Shown here one piece after another: positions 1-8,529 of a stretch of DNA of 64,000 nt. The DNA is from an uncultured Lactobacillus sp. (lineage in GTDB: Bacteria > Bacillota > Bacilli > Lactobacillales > Lactobacillaceae). How positions within the stretch are numbered: position 1 is the first letter of the stretch; each line of letters begins with the position of its first letter. Made by a program: the position numbers and the translations under genes. Below the pieces are notes generated by a model, which was not told the DNA's origin, made no database searches, and saw nothing but the letters and a program-made list of their open reading frames with translations. Location: NCBI GenBank assembly GCA_946482465.1, contig CAMLRL010000001.1:1-64000 (forward strand), in the 5' to 3' direction.

Positions 1-27
1 GGTACTAACAATTTTAGTTTTCTTCAT
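1..27 (-). CDS. pyk: Pyruvate kinase, first 9 codons only (cut by window edge)
   Basis: Only the start codon and eight further codons are inside the window. They read MKKTKIVST, the standard N-terminus of bacterial pyruvate kinase, and a GGGGAG ribosome binding site lies just upstream. The gene follows pfkA by 28 bases on the same strand, the usual pfkA-pyk glycolytic operon of lactobacilli. Pyruvate kinase makes pyruvate and ATP from phosphoenolpyruvate and ADP. The identification rests on nine residues plus gene order. Confidence 0.8.
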
Positions 28-55
28 TATTTAAAAATCTCCCCAAAATCGACTA

Positions 56-1015
56 TTATTTAGTCATTTCTTCATTAATGTCAAGTAAAGACTGTTCACT
101 GGCATGCTGTTCATCAAACAGGTCCAGAATATCGTGGGTTTCTAATTGACCATTCTCCATGCCGACAGCTAAACCGCCTTTACCATCGAGAAGTAATTTA
201 ACCGCATAGTTACCCATCTTTGTGGCATTAATTCTGTCCAAAAGGGTTGGTGAACCACCGCGTTGCATGTGACCTAAAATATTTGCTCTACAATCAAAGT
301 CACCGTATTTTAAAAGCTCTGTTCTAAAATCAGCAGCATTCATGACACCTTCAGCTAACACGATAATACCATTATCTTTGCCATCTTTAAAGCCGCGCTT
401 TAATCTTTCGGCAATTGCCTTAATATCGTATTTTCTTTCCGGAACAACAATTGCATCAGCACCGGAAGCCAGACCTACACGCATAGCAATATCGCCGCAA
501 TCTCGTCCCATAACGTTAACTACGAAAACGCGGTGATGGCTGCTGGCAGTGTCTCTGATTTTGTCAATAGCTTCCATTGCAGTATTGCAGGCAGTGTCAA
601 GACCAATTGTATATTCAGTATACGGAATATCATTATCAATAGTACCTGGTAAACCAATTGAATTAATACCCAAACGTGTTAATGCCAAAGCACCGTGATA
701 TGATCCGTCACCACCGATTACAATAATAGTATCAATATCATGCTTTTTTAACTGTTCAACACCCTTCTTTTGCACTTCTGCTTGTGCAAATTCAGGATAG
801 CGGGCACTGTAAAGAAAAGTACCACCAGAATTAATCATATGGTCAATGTTTTCAGCAGTTAATGTAACAAAGTCACCTGCTACAAGGCCGGCAAAACCAT
901 AACGAATACCAACAACACCAAGCCCGTGATGAATAGCGGTTTTTGTAACAGCCCTTACGGCTGCATTCATACCTGGAGCGTCGCCACCGCTCGTTAAAAT
1001 TCCAATTCGTTTCAT
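56..1015 (-). CDS. pfkA: ATP-dependent 6-phosphofructokinase
   Basis: This cytosolic enzyme phosphorylates fructose 6-phosphate to fructose 1,6-bisphosphate with ATP, the committed step of glycolysis. The 319 residues match the usual bacterial length of about 320. Visible motifs are the ATP-site glycines near residue 10, GGDGS at 101-105, TIDND at 125-129 with catalytic Asp127, and MGR at 169-171. Arg21 of the effector site is kept, but position 25, an arginine in the Bacillus and L. bulgaricus enzymes as I recall them, is lysine here. An AGGTG ribosome binding site precedes the ATG. pyk follows immediately and a cre-like site lies about 120 bases upstream, which suggests CcpA control. The identification is firm; the effect of Lys25 is inference. 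Confidence 0.97.
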   Translation of the reverse strand: MKRIGILTSGGDAPGMNAAVRAVTKTAIHHGLGVVGIRYGFAGLVAGDFVTLTAENIDHMINSGGTFLYSARYPEFAQAEVQKKGVEQLKKHDIDTIIVIGGDGSYHGALALTRLGINSIGLPGTIDNDIPYTEYTIGLDTACNTAMEAIDKIRDTASSHHRVFVVNVMGRDCGDIAMRVGLASGADAIVVPERKYDIKAIAERLKRGFKDGKDNGIIVLAEGVMNAADFRTELLKYGDFDCRANILGHMQRGGSPTLLDRINATKMGNYAVKLLLDGKGGLAVGMENGQLETHDILDLFDEQHASEQSLLDINEEMTK

Positions 1016-1132
1016 GAATTCACCTCATCAAGATTATTGTGTAATTTCTCACATCATCTAAATTTTAACATTCTTTCAGGAAAAAATCTCACAAAAAATG
1101 ATTTAAATTCTTGATTTAACAGTCTTTTTCGA

Positions 1133-1147
1133 TGTTAGCGTTAACAA
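1133..1147 (-). promoter_or_regulatory. cre-like CcpA operator upstream of pfkA
   Basis: Read on the minus strand the site is TTGTTAACGCTAACA. It fits the catabolite-responsive element consensus WTGNAANCGNWNNCW at all but one fixed position and is a near-perfect palindrome. It lies between dnaE and pfkA, about 120 bases before the pfkA start. CcpA is known to activate pfk-pyk operons in lactic acid bacteria, so an activating upstream site makes sense. No binding evidence is available from sequence alone. Confidence 0.55.
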
Positions 1148-1175
1148 CAGCTACTTGCTCAAGTTTACGCAAAAA

Positions 1176-4100
1176 TCACTCTTTGAAGTTGACAACCTTT
1201 AAATTTGTCAATACATACTGTTTTTTACTGGAATCAATACGGTCATTCTGTATTTTAATACCTAATAAGTAAATTCCACCTTCCTTTAAATTCGATTGAA
1301 TTTTATCATAAACATTAGGAAAAATAACAATATCCTGCTTACTGCTTGAATCCGCAAAGCTGCCAAACGCCATGGTTCGCCCATTTTTGGTTCTAATTAA
1401 TTTTAAATTTAACAGCTTCCCCACTGTTATGCCTGACTCATGGATTTCAAAATCGCTTAAAGGTCTGGCATTAAATTTTTGCGCATATTTTTGTACCGCT
1501 AATAATGGCGAAGTTAAAGTGGAAAAACCCAGGGCTTCTTCTTCCATGCGAGCTTTTTCCTGTTTAGTTGGTGCTTTAGCCGGCTCAATAGGTGCTCCGC
1601 CTAAGCTTTCAGCAAGTGCAAGATTTCCCTGCGTTAATTTAACGTTTTCAACTATTTCAGTACTATTTTGTAATAACTCATTTCTATTAGAGTTAAGTTG
1701 ATCAAAACAGCCAGCTTTAATCATCGATTGTATTACTTTGGTTTGAATAAACTTAGGATCAATTTTTCGCAAAAAATCACTCAAAGACTTAAATTTGCCA
1801 TTCTGTCTTTTTTTGATTATTTCTTTCAGAAAATCAATCCTGATACCCTTAATTGCCCGCAAGCTGACTAAAATTTTGCCGTCAATCACCTGATAATTTA
1901 AGGTACTTTTGTTAATATCAGGAGACAGAATTTTTACCCCGTCACCTTGTGCCTTCATCACATATTCAATTAACTTATTTTGGTTACCAGTATTTGAATT
2001 AAGCATAGCCGCATAAAATTCAGCAGGATAATGAACTTGCAAATATGCTAACCAAAAAGCAATCATAGTGTAGGCTACGGCATGGGAGCGGTTGAAACCA
2101 TAATTTGCAAATTGCTCAATATAGTTATAAACCTTGGCCGCTACTTGTTTAGTTTTGCCTTTTTTGACAGCACCGGAAATAAAGCGCGATTTTTCTTTCT
2201 CAATAACGCTTTGGTCCTTTTTTGACATTGCACGTCTCAAGATATCGGCTTCACCTAAAGAAAAACCTGCTAAAACTTGAGCTGTTTGCATTACTTGCTC
2301 TTGGTACACTAAAACGCCATAGGTTGAAGCCAAAATTGGTTTTAAACTTGGATCTGGATACGCTACTTTCTGCTTGCCCTTTTTTCTGGCTATAAAAGTC
2401 TTGATATTTTGCATTGGACCTGGCCTGTAAAGAGCGTTAACAGCGACTAAATCTTCAAAGTTGTCAGGATGCAATTCACGCAATACATTTCTGATCCCGC
2501 TTGATTCAAACTGAAAAACCAGCTCGGTTTCCCCTTTTTGGAAAATTGCTAAAGTTTGGGGATCATTTAAAGGTATTTTATTAAAATCGATTTTTTTACC
2601 TTGTGTTCGTATTAATTTTTCTGTATCCCCTAAAATTGTAAGATTTCTGAGACCTAAAAAATCTATTTTTAATAATCCCAGAGATTCGACATATTTCTTT
2701 GTTTGCTGAGTGATAGGTATGCCCAACTGACCAGATTGTAATCCAGCAATCGCAGCAATAGAATTATCACTAAGGACTAGACCGGCTGCGTGAATAGAAT
2801 AGTGCCGCGGTAATCCTTCCAAACCATTTGCCGTTTCAAAGAGCAGCTTATTTTGCGCACTGGCATTCACTAGCATTTGCATTTTCTTTGAGCCCTGATA
2901 TGCTTCTTGCAAAGTGATTTTACCTTTAGAAAAAGGTACGCTGTTTGACCATTTGCTCATTTGCATTTCTTGCAAGCCAAAAACGCGTCCCGTATCCCGC
3001 AAAACTTGTTTAGCGGACAGAGTACCGAAGGTAAGAATTTGAGCCGCATGGTCCATACCGTATTTAGTGAACATGTATTTGATAACATCGTCTCTGCGAT
3101 TATCAGGTATGTCTAAATCAATATCTGGCATTTCGTGTCTTGCCGGATTTAAAAACCGTTCAAACAGTAATTTATATTGTATAGGGTCAACTTCCGTGAT
3201 GCGCAGTGAATACGAAACTAAGGAGCCACAGGCAGAGCCGCGTCCCGGCCCCATAGCTATATCAGAGCGGTGACAATAATTTACAACATCCCAAACTATC
3301 AAAAAGTAATCGTTAAAGCCCATTTGGTCAATAACCTGCAACTCGTAGTCCAGTTGTTTTTGATAGTTTAGCGGTATTTTATGCCCATGAAAACGGTCCT
3401 GTAGACCTTGTTGAGCTAAAGAATTAAGATAATCCTTTGAGTCAGCAAACTGATCCTGTTTGTATTTTGGCAAAACAGGTGTTTGAAAAACCACTTTGGC
3501 AGCACAAGCATCAGCGATTTTGCCCGTATTATTTAAAGCATCATCCAAATTAAGCTCATGATAACGGTCACTTATTTCCTGAACTGAAGGCAAGTAATGT
3601 GAGCCTTTTTGTTTTGCCAACTCAGAAATATCCTGCATTACAGTGCCTTTTTTAATAGCTTGTAAAGTCTTGCGCAAAAATTGATCCTGCGGTTTCAAGT
3701 AGCATGTGTCTTCAACACTAACAAGGGGTAAGTCAAACTGCTTAGCAATCTGCGTGACGTATTGAATATAATTTTTTTGTGAATTGCCGCCGTAAACGCC
3801 TAAATATAGTGAACTGGTTTTTGGCACCAAACTAATTAAATGCCGGATGAAATCAGTGCCCAAGTTTTCATTCTGCAGCTGCAAATTAAGTAACTCACTA
3901 TGTGTATTTGCAGGTGTGATAAAAATCAGTTCATTTAAATCTTTAGTTAAGTTTTCTAAAGTCAAGATCTTGTCATTAGTACCATTATCAGTTAGCAGAT
4001 TGATCCTACTTGATAATCGTAAAATATTGCGGTAGCCTTCATCTGTTTTAGCAAATGCTATTAAATCATATTTATGCGCACTATCAATTAGTCCATTAAG

Positions 4101-4304
4101 TCTCAACTGCATCCCTAAAAGCGGCTTAATACCAACCTCTTGTGCTACTTCGTAAAAGTTAACTAGACCGTATGTGACATTAATATCCGTTAGCCCTACG
4201 GCATCATAGCCTAAATTTTTAGCGGTATTCAATAAATTTTTGATCTTTATAGGACTTTCTAAAAGTGTGAAAGCACTAAGATTTTGCAGAGCAGCATATT
4301 TCAT
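1176..4304 (-). CDS. dnaE: DNA polymerase III subunit alpha, DnaE type
   Basis: This is the error-prone replicative polymerase that, in Firmicutes, extends RNA primers before handing over to PolC. With the ATG at 4304 it has 1042 residues; the SD-like AGGTGG 8 bases upstream favours this start over a GTG four codons earlier. The polymerase core shows GPGRGS at about 353-358 and the metal-binding PDIDLD at about 393-398, and an OB-fold region is expected near the C-terminus. The N-terminal PHP domain is degenerate: the usual HxH motif and the His of the TDH motif are absent (TDI near residue 40), so it is probably not an active metal phosphoesterase. It is divergent from the small membrane gene at 4412 and precedes pfkA. 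Confidence 0.95.
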   Translation of the reverse strand: MKYAALQNLSAFTLLESPIKIKNLLNTAKNLGYDAVGLTDINVTYGLVNFYEVAQEVGIKPLLGMQLRLNGLIDSAHKYDLIAFAKTDEGYRNILRLSSRINLLTDNGTNDKILTLENLTKDLNELIFITPANTHSELLNLQLQNENLGTDFIRHLISLVPKTSSLYLGVYGGNSQKNYIQYVTQIAKQFDLPLVSVEDTCYLKPQDQFLRKTLQAIKKGTVMQDISELAKQKGSHYLPSVQEISDRYHELNLDDALNNTGKIADACAAKVVFQTPVLPKYKQDQFADSKDYLNSLAQQGLQDRFHGHKIPLNYQKQLDYELQVIDQMGFNDYFLIVWDVVNYCHRSDIAMGPGRGSACGSLVSYSLRITEVDPIQYKLLFERFLNPARHEMPDIDLDIPDNRRDDVIKYMFTKYGMDHAAQILTFGTLSAKQVLRDTGRVFGLQEMQMSKWSNSVPFSKGKITLQEAYQGSKKMQMLVNASAQNKLLFETANGLEGLPRHYSIHAAGLVLSDNSIAAIAGLQSGQLGIPITQQTKKYVESLGLLKIDFLGLRNLTILGDTEKLIRTQGKKIDFNKIPLNDPQTLAIFQKGETELVFQFESSGIRNVLRELHPDNFEDLVAVNALYRPGPMQNIKTFIARKKGKQKVAYPDPSLKPILASTYGVLVYQEQVMQTAQVLAGFSLGEADILRRAMSKKDQSVIEKEKSRFISGAVKKGKTKQVAAKVYNYIEQFANYGFNRSHAVAYTMIAFWLAYLQVHYPAEFYAAMLNSNTGNQNKLIEYVMKAQGDGVKILSPDINKSTLNYQVIDGKILVSLRAIKGIRIDFLKEIIKKRQNGKFKSLSDFLRKIDPKFIQTKVIQSMIKAGCFDQLNSNRNELLQNSTEIVENVKLTQGNLALAESLGGAPIEPAKAPTKQEKARMEEEALGFSTLTSPLLAVQKYAQKFNARPLSDFEIHESGITVGKLLNLKLIRTKNGRTMAFGSFADSSSKQDIVIFPNVYDKIQSNLKEGGIYLLGIKIQNDRIDSSKKQYVLTNLKVVNFKE

Positions 4305-4330
4305 TTTTGCAGCCACCTTCCCTATAAATT

Positions 4331-4339
4331 AGTATACCA
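4331..4339 (-). promoter_or_regulatory. Extended -10 element for dnaE
   Basis: The minus strand reads TGGTATACT, a good extended -10, about 27 bases before the dnaE ATG. No clear -35 box was found at standard spacing. Transcription would start only a short way upstream of the ribosome binding site. Confidence 0.45.
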
Positions 4340-4356
4340 AAAAGCTATCTTCTGGA

Positions 4357-4385
4357 TTGAAAACGTGCATAATTTTTGTTAAAAT
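4357..4385 (+). promoter_or_regulatory. Promoter of the DUF2929-like membrane gene
   Basis: A -35 box TTGAAA (4357-4362) is separated by exactly 17 bases from a -10 box TAAAAT (4380-4385), and TG precedes the -10 as in extended -10 promoters. It faces the small gene that starts at 4412. Confidence 0.65.
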
Positions 4386-4411
4386 TCATGTGTATGAAAG
4401 AAGGAACCACT

Positions 4412-4618
4412 ATGGGTCGTTATATCGTGACTATTTGCTGGAGCGTGGTTTACATGCTAATTGTAGGTTTCATCGCTGCTCCATTAACGCAAAATGTTTT
4501 TAATTTAAAAGAAGCTGCCATTGTTGGTTTGATTTTCGGATTGCTATTTGCGGCAATCATTCCTACGATCACAGCTCACTCTCATAAAGATAAAAGCAAA
4601 TATTCTAAACTCAAATAA
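4412..4618 (+). CDS. Small two-span membrane protein, DUF2929 (YjzD-like) family
   Basis: This encodes 68 residues with two hydrophobic spans (about 5-25 and 33-52), a short loop and a lysine-rich cytoplasmic tail. It resembles the DUF2929/YjzD family of small Firmicute membrane proteins, whose function is unknown. The ATG at 4412 was chosen over upstream in-frame ATGs because AAGGA ends 6 bases before it. It has its own promoter and a strong bidirectional terminator directly after the stop, so it is a single-gene unit, divergent from dnaE and convergent with the nucleotidase gene. Confidence 0.75.
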   Translation: MGRYIVTICWSVVYMLIVGFIAAPLTQNVFNLKEAAIVGLIFGLLFAAIIPTITAHSHKDKSKYSKLK

Positions 4619-4650
4619 AAAAGTCATTAGTTTTAGACTAATGGCTTTTT
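4618..4650. terminator. Bidirectional terminator between the DUF2929 gene and the nucleotidase gene
   Basis: A 13-base-pair stem (4618-4630 with 4638-4650, one G-U pair) has an A-run on one side and a U-run on the other. It can therefore terminate both convergent units. Confidence 0.85.
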
Positions 4651-4652
4651 GT

Positions 4653-6200
4653 TTACTTAAAATAATAATTTCGCGTTGAATCCAGCTTAATATTTTTCTT
4701 TTGTAAATATTCCTGAAACATCTCTACATAATCTTTATCCAAAATAGTTTCAATTTTATCTGGTGAATATTCTGGATAAAAACCACCGCCCATCGCCCGA
4801 TAATTATTTACGGCAAGATGATATATTTTTTCATCTACAATTGGTACTCCGTTTAATTCCAATTTAGTTAGGCGACTGCCCTGACTCTTAGAAATATCTG
4901 CATCATAAGTCAACGGATAAAACACATCAAAATTAAAAAGCAGGTTTTTATACTTAGGCTTGAAAACTACTTTTCCAGTCTGATCTTTTGTCAAAAATTT
5001 TAAGGAGTATTCAACAATATTACGCAATTCTTTGCCTGTCAACCTAACCTTGCACAATTGGTTGGCAAACGGATAATTTAGTAAAATATCACGCATAGTT
5101 ACATCTTTGTTAAATCCCTGAGCCGTTTCACTCATTAGTGCTGTTGCAGAAATATCAGCTTTGGTAAAATAAAGTTGCATATTTTGAATTAAATTGATGA
5201 AGTCAGACCCATTAATTCTAGCCTGTTCAGCGTTCATTACTAAGGCTGGTTTTTCTAAGTGAGTAATTGGCTGATCCAGCCACAATTGTGTTTTTTTATC
5301 CAAACTAGCGCCTAAATTAATAATTTTATTGTCGGAAACATGATTTTTGCTATCCAATAATTCCACAGACATGTGTTGAATTTTGTTACTCTTATCAGCA
5401 ATATCCATTACTACTTTGGCAACACATTCTCCCTTGTAGCCCGGTTGAACAATAGCAGTATTATTTGAAATGAGCTTTAGCTTGCGGTGCTGGTGACCTG
5501 TTAGCATTACATCAATTTCTGGAATATTCTGTAAGATACGGTAGCCCTCATTTTCACCTGTTTTTGGTTCGGTTCTCTTACCAGTTTTTAGATCGGCTTC
5601 AAACCCGCCGTGGTACAAAACCCCTAACACATCAACTTGCGGACGTAAAATTCTGGCTATTTTTTGAACCTGAGTAAAGGCAGATTCAAACTGTAAGCCT
5701 GTAATATGGTCTGCAGGCTCCCAAAATGGTATTCTCTGGGTCGTAATACCGATAAGACCAATTTTTAAGCCATTTTTATGCAGAATAACATAACTCTGAC
5801 CAAAAGCTGACCGACCCGTTTTACGAGATAAAATATTGCTGTTTAAAAATGGTGACTGACTATACTCCAGATAGCTTTTTAAGTAATCTTGACCAAAATT
5901 AAAGTCATGATTGCCGAGACACCTTGCATCATAACCAATCTCATTATAAAAATCTGCAAATTTTTTTAACACAGAGCTGTTATTAGCTTCATGAACATAG
6001 GCAGCAAGCGGTGAGCCTTGAAGAAAATCTCCGGCATCGGTCACAATCACATTGTCTGGGCCATATTTTTGACGTTCTTTTTCAATTAGACTGCTTACTA
6101 GGCTAAGACCAAAAGCAGCAGAATAGTCATTTTTATTCTGATAATCAGTAGGCATAATGTTGCCATGAATATCACTTGTGTGCAAGAAAACCAGTTTCAT
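4653..6200 (-). CDS. Metallophosphatase / 5'-nucleotidase family protein (YunD-like)
   Basis: The product has a calcineurin-like metallophosphatase domain followed by a 5'-nucleotidase C-terminal domain, 515 residues in all. Metal-ligand motifs are SDIHGN at 9-14, DAGD at 55-58, GNHDFNFG at 96-103, YHGG at 196-199 and GHQH at 235-238. There is no signal peptide or cell-wall anchor, unlike the secreted UshA-type nucleotidases, so it probably acts in the cytosol on nucleotides or UDP-sugars, as proposed for Bacillus YunD. It follows rpmF, from which it is separated by a terminator. The family is firm; the substrate is not known. Confidence 0.85.
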   Translation of the reverse strand: MKLVFLHTSDIHGNIMPTDYQNKNDYSAAFGLSLVSSLIEKERQKYGPDNVIVTDAGDFLQGSPLAAYVHEANNSSVLKKFADFYNEIGYDARCLGNHDFNFGQDYLKSYLEYSQSPFLNSNILSRKTGRSAFGQSYVILHKNGLKIGLIGITTQRIPFWEPADHITGLQFESAFTQVQKIARILRPQVDVLGVLYHGGFEADLKTGKRTEPKTGENEGYRILQNIPEIDVMLTGHQHRKLKLISNNTAIVQPGYKGECVAKVVMDIADKSNKIQHMSVELLDSKNHVSDNKIINLGASLDKKTQLWLDQPITHLEKPALVMNAEQARINGSDFINLIQNMQLYFTKADISATALMSETAQGFNKDVTMRDILLNYPFANQLCKVRLTGKELRNIVEYSLKFLTKDQTGKVVFKPKYKNLLFNFDVFYPLTYDADISKSQGSRLTKLELNGVPIVDEKIYHLAVNNYRAMGGGFYPEYSPDKIETILDKDYVEMFQEYLQKKNIKLDSTRNYYFK

Positions 6201-6227
6201 TTCAGCATGTTCATCTTTCTAAATAAA

Positions 6228-6255
6228 AAAAGACACCTAATTTTTGGTGTCTTTT
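6228..6255 (-). terminator. Terminator after rpmF
   Basis: The stem AAAAGACACC (6228-6237) pairs perfectly with GGTGTCTTTT (6246-6255) around an 8-base loop. The minus-strand side ends in a U-rich tail two bases after the rpmF stop. Confidence 0.85.
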
Positions 6256-6257
6256 AA

Positions 6258-6449
6258 TTATTGGTTGTCGCTTGAGTTAGTTTGGTTAACTACTTGGCGA
6301 CCTTTGTAATATCCTTTAGGTGAAACGCGGTGGCTTAAACGATATTCTCCAGTAGTTGCATCATAATGCATTGCTGGCACAGTTAACTTAATATGACCAC
6401 GACGTGAACGTTTCTTTTGCTTAGAAGTATGTCTTTTAGGAACTGCCAT
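6258..6449 (-). CDS. rpmF: 50S ribosomal protein L32
   Basis: This 63-residue basic protein is a component of the large ribosomal subunit. It starts [10 protein letters not shown] and contains the typical KKRSRRGH stretch. It has no cysteines, so it is the zinc-independent C-minus form of L32. The tail after about residue 55 is rich in N, Q and S and somewhat extended. An AAGGAGATC ribosome binding site precedes the ATG and a terminator follows directly. Confidence 0.96.
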   Translation of the reverse strand: MAVPKRHTSKQKKRSRRGHIKLTVPAMHYDATTGEYRLSHRVSPKGYYKGRQVVNQTNSSDNQ

Positions 6450-6558
6450 TTAACTGATCTCCTTTTTTGTAGAATTACGATTTTAGGTTACTTAAAAGTA
6501 CCCAAAATACTTCACGTTTGTTAATGATACTATTGTATCCCGAATAAATCAAGCTATA

Positions 6559-6780
6559 TTAGTTATTCTTGTTTTGATTATGTCCATAAGATCCCCAAAA
6601 ATAACCAATTAGAACTCCAATAATAAGCATTAATACTAAAATAATGATTAAGGGCAGCTTGAATTTGAACAAGCCAAAATTAATAGCAACATTATCGGTA
6701 TTTAAAACCACAAATATTACTGCTAATAATGTCAAAATTAAAGTAAAAATGAGTTTGATTTGCCTGCCTGTATTTTTCAT
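6559..6780 (-). CDS. LapA-domain small membrane protein
   Basis: The product has 73 residues with two membrane spans (about 8-30 and 41-63) separated by a short segment containing NTDNVAINFG. This is the layout of the LapA/DUF1049 family, whose Gram-negative members help assemble lipopolysaccharide and whose role in Gram-positives is unclear. The ATG at 6780 is preferred because AAGAAAG lies 11 bases upstream; a GTG three codons earlier would overlap the stop of the dehydrogenase gene by one base. It is the last gene of the rnz-SDR-lapA run. Confidence 0.7.
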   Translation of the reverse strand: MKNTGRQIKLIFTLILTLLAVIFVVLNTDNVAINFGLFKFKLPLIIILVLMLIIGVLIGYFWGSYGHNQNKNN

Positions 6781-6788
6781 ATTTTGCA

Positions 6789-7583
6789 CTACTTTCTTGA
6801 AGCAAACTTAAGTGATAATTTATCACCAATGGTGGGAAATAGATTATATAATTTGGCCAATATTCCCAAACTAACCGGTAAGTTAAGTTCACGTTTGTTA
6901 CTGCCAAAGAAATGAACTACTTGCCAAGCAACATCATCTGGGTCAAGCATAAATCTTTGAACGTTTTCAGCATAATGTCCACTCTTATCAGCAATATTAA
7001 AGAAATTAGTATAAACAGGACCCGGGTTCACAGTCATCACTTTGACGCCAAAAGGTTTTAGTTCTAACCGCAGTACATTAGAAAATTGAATGACAGCCGC
7101 TTTGGACGCACTGTAAGCTGCTGATTTTACTGTAGGAACCTTGCCGGCAATCGAACCAATATTAACAATTTGACCAGCTTTTTGATCTATCATTAAACGA
7201 CCAATTAGACGGGTAAAATACATTAAGCCCAAAACATTGACTTGGAACATTGCCGTCACTTCGTGACGATTTGATTCTAAAAAATTCTCAAATTTGCCAA
7301 AGCCAGCACAATTAACTAAATAGTCAACGTGTTTGGTTAACTTTACTATTTGTTTAAACGCAGCATCAATTTGATCACTATGATTCATATCAGCAACAAT
7401 TGTATAAGCTGGAGCGCCGGACAATTCGTGTGTTTCTGAAGCTACCTTTGCTAATTTTGCCTCATTTCTGGCAATTAAAATTACTGTAGCTCCTCTACCA
7501 GCACTTTCTAAAGCAATAGAATGTCCTATTCCACTAGATGCACCGGTTATTACAACTACCTTATTTCTCAGAGAATCACTCAT
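6789..7583 (-). CDS. Short-chain dehydrogenase/reductase
   Basis: This NAD(P)-dependent oxidoreductase of the classical SDR type has 264 residues. It shows the cofactor motif TGASSGIG at 13-20, NCAG at 91-94 and the catalytic triad Ser144, Tyr157 and Lys161. The substrate cannot be read from sequence; the closest recognisable relatives are DltE/YqjQ-type SDRs of Firmicutes. The start at 7583 follows AAGGTGAG and overlaps the 3' end of rnz by 8 bases, so the two genes are translationally coupled. RNase Z next to such an SDR is common in lactobacilli. Confidence 0.85.
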   Translation of the reverse strand: MSDSLRNKVVVITGASSGIGHSIALESAGRGATVILIARNEAKLAKVASETHELSGAPAYTIVADMNHSDQIDAAFKQIVKLTKHVDYLVNCAGFGKFENFLESNRHEVTAMFQVNVLGLMYFTRLIGRLMIDQKAGQIVNIGSIAGKVPTVKSAAYSASKAAVIQFSNVLRLELKPFGVKVMTVNPGPVYTNFFNIADKSGHYAENVQRFMLDPDDVAWQVVHFFGSNKRELNLPVSLGILAKLYNLFPTIGDKLSLKFASRK

Positions 7584-8517
7584 TTTTCTCACCTTTCATC
7601 GGAATTACAATTCGATCAAAATCATTAGCCAACCTAGTGTTTGGAAAAATCTTCTGGGCTTGGTTTTCTAATTTTTTGGCTTTAGCACCTAAATATCTGG
7701 CAGAGATGTGGTTTAAAAACAAACGTTTAACCCCATTATCACGCGCAATTTTTGCTGCTTCAACAGCAGTGGAGTGATAATATGAATGAGCTAAATTTGC
7801 TTCATTGCCAGCGAAAGTTGATTCGTGAACCAGCACATCAGCATTTTGCGCCAACTGGGCAATTGTCGGTGTAGCGCGGGTATCATAAACAATTGTCACT
7901 ACTCTACCAGCCTTATTAGGTCCTAAAAAGTCCTTACCATCTAATATAGTACCATTATCTAGGGTAATTTTTTCACCATTCTTTAGTTTACCAAGTAATG
8001 GTCCGTTAGGTACATTATATTGCGCTAATTTATCCATTAAAAGTTCACCCGGTCGATTATCTTCGACAACTCGATAACCAAAACTAGGAACGCGGTGAGC
8101 TAACTTTTCCGCATATACCCTAAAACCATTGCCTTGAAAAATGAGTCCTCCTTCTTCTAAAACCACAAATTTGATCGGATAACTAATTTTAGTGCGTGAA
8201 ACTTTTAAGGCTGTTCTGACAAACTCTTCTAATCCAGCCGGACCGTAAATTGTGATTGGACCAACATCCCCTTGAAAAGATCTGGTCGCAAGTAATCCCG
8301 GCAATCCGAAAATATGATCACCATGATTATGAGAAATAAATATTTTGGTTACTTTGCGTAGTCTGATATTCGTACGCAAAATTTGATGTTGGGTAGCTTC
8401 ACCAACATCAAATAACCAAATCTCATTAATTTCATCGAGCATTTTTAACGCAATACTTGATACGTTGCGTTTCTTAGACGGTTGTCCTGCTCCAGTTCCT
8501 AAAAATTGTAACTCCAT
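7576..8517 (-). CDS. rnz: Ribonuclease Z (tRNA 3' processing endonuclease)
   Basis: RNase Z cuts the 3' trailer from tRNA precursors, especially those without an encoded CCA. The 313-residue product has the metallo-beta-lactamase motif SHNHGDH at 62-68, giving zinc ligands His63, His65, Asp67 and His68. An HST box (about residue 237) and a further metal-ligand histidine in LNHISARY near residue 275 are also present. The exosite region seen in the short bacterial form lies in the middle third. It overlaps the following SDR gene and starts 12 bases after the acyltransferase gene stops. Confidence 0.95.
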   Translation of the reverse strand: MELQFLGTGAGQPSKKRNVSSIALKMLDEINEIWLFDVGEATQHQILRTNIRLRKVTKIFISHNHGDHIFGLPGLLATRSFQGDVGPITIYGPAGLEEFVRTALKVSRTKISYPIKFVVLEEGGLIFQGNGFRVYAEKLAHRVPSFGYRVVEDNRPGELLMDKLAQYNVPNGPLLGKLKNGEKITLDNGTILDGKDFLGPNKAGRVVTIVYDTRATPTIAQLAQNADVLVHESTFAGNEANLAHSYYHSTAVEAAKIARDNGVKRLFLNHISARYLGAKAKKLENQAQKIFPNTRLANDFDRIVIPMKGEKNE

Positions 8518-8529
8518 ACTCTTCCCATT

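Noticed and set aside
1372..1701. Plus-strand open frame of 109 codons opposite dnaE
   Set aside because: It lies wholly inside the dnaE coding region, antisense, with no start signals and a composition expected from reverse-complemented coding DNA.
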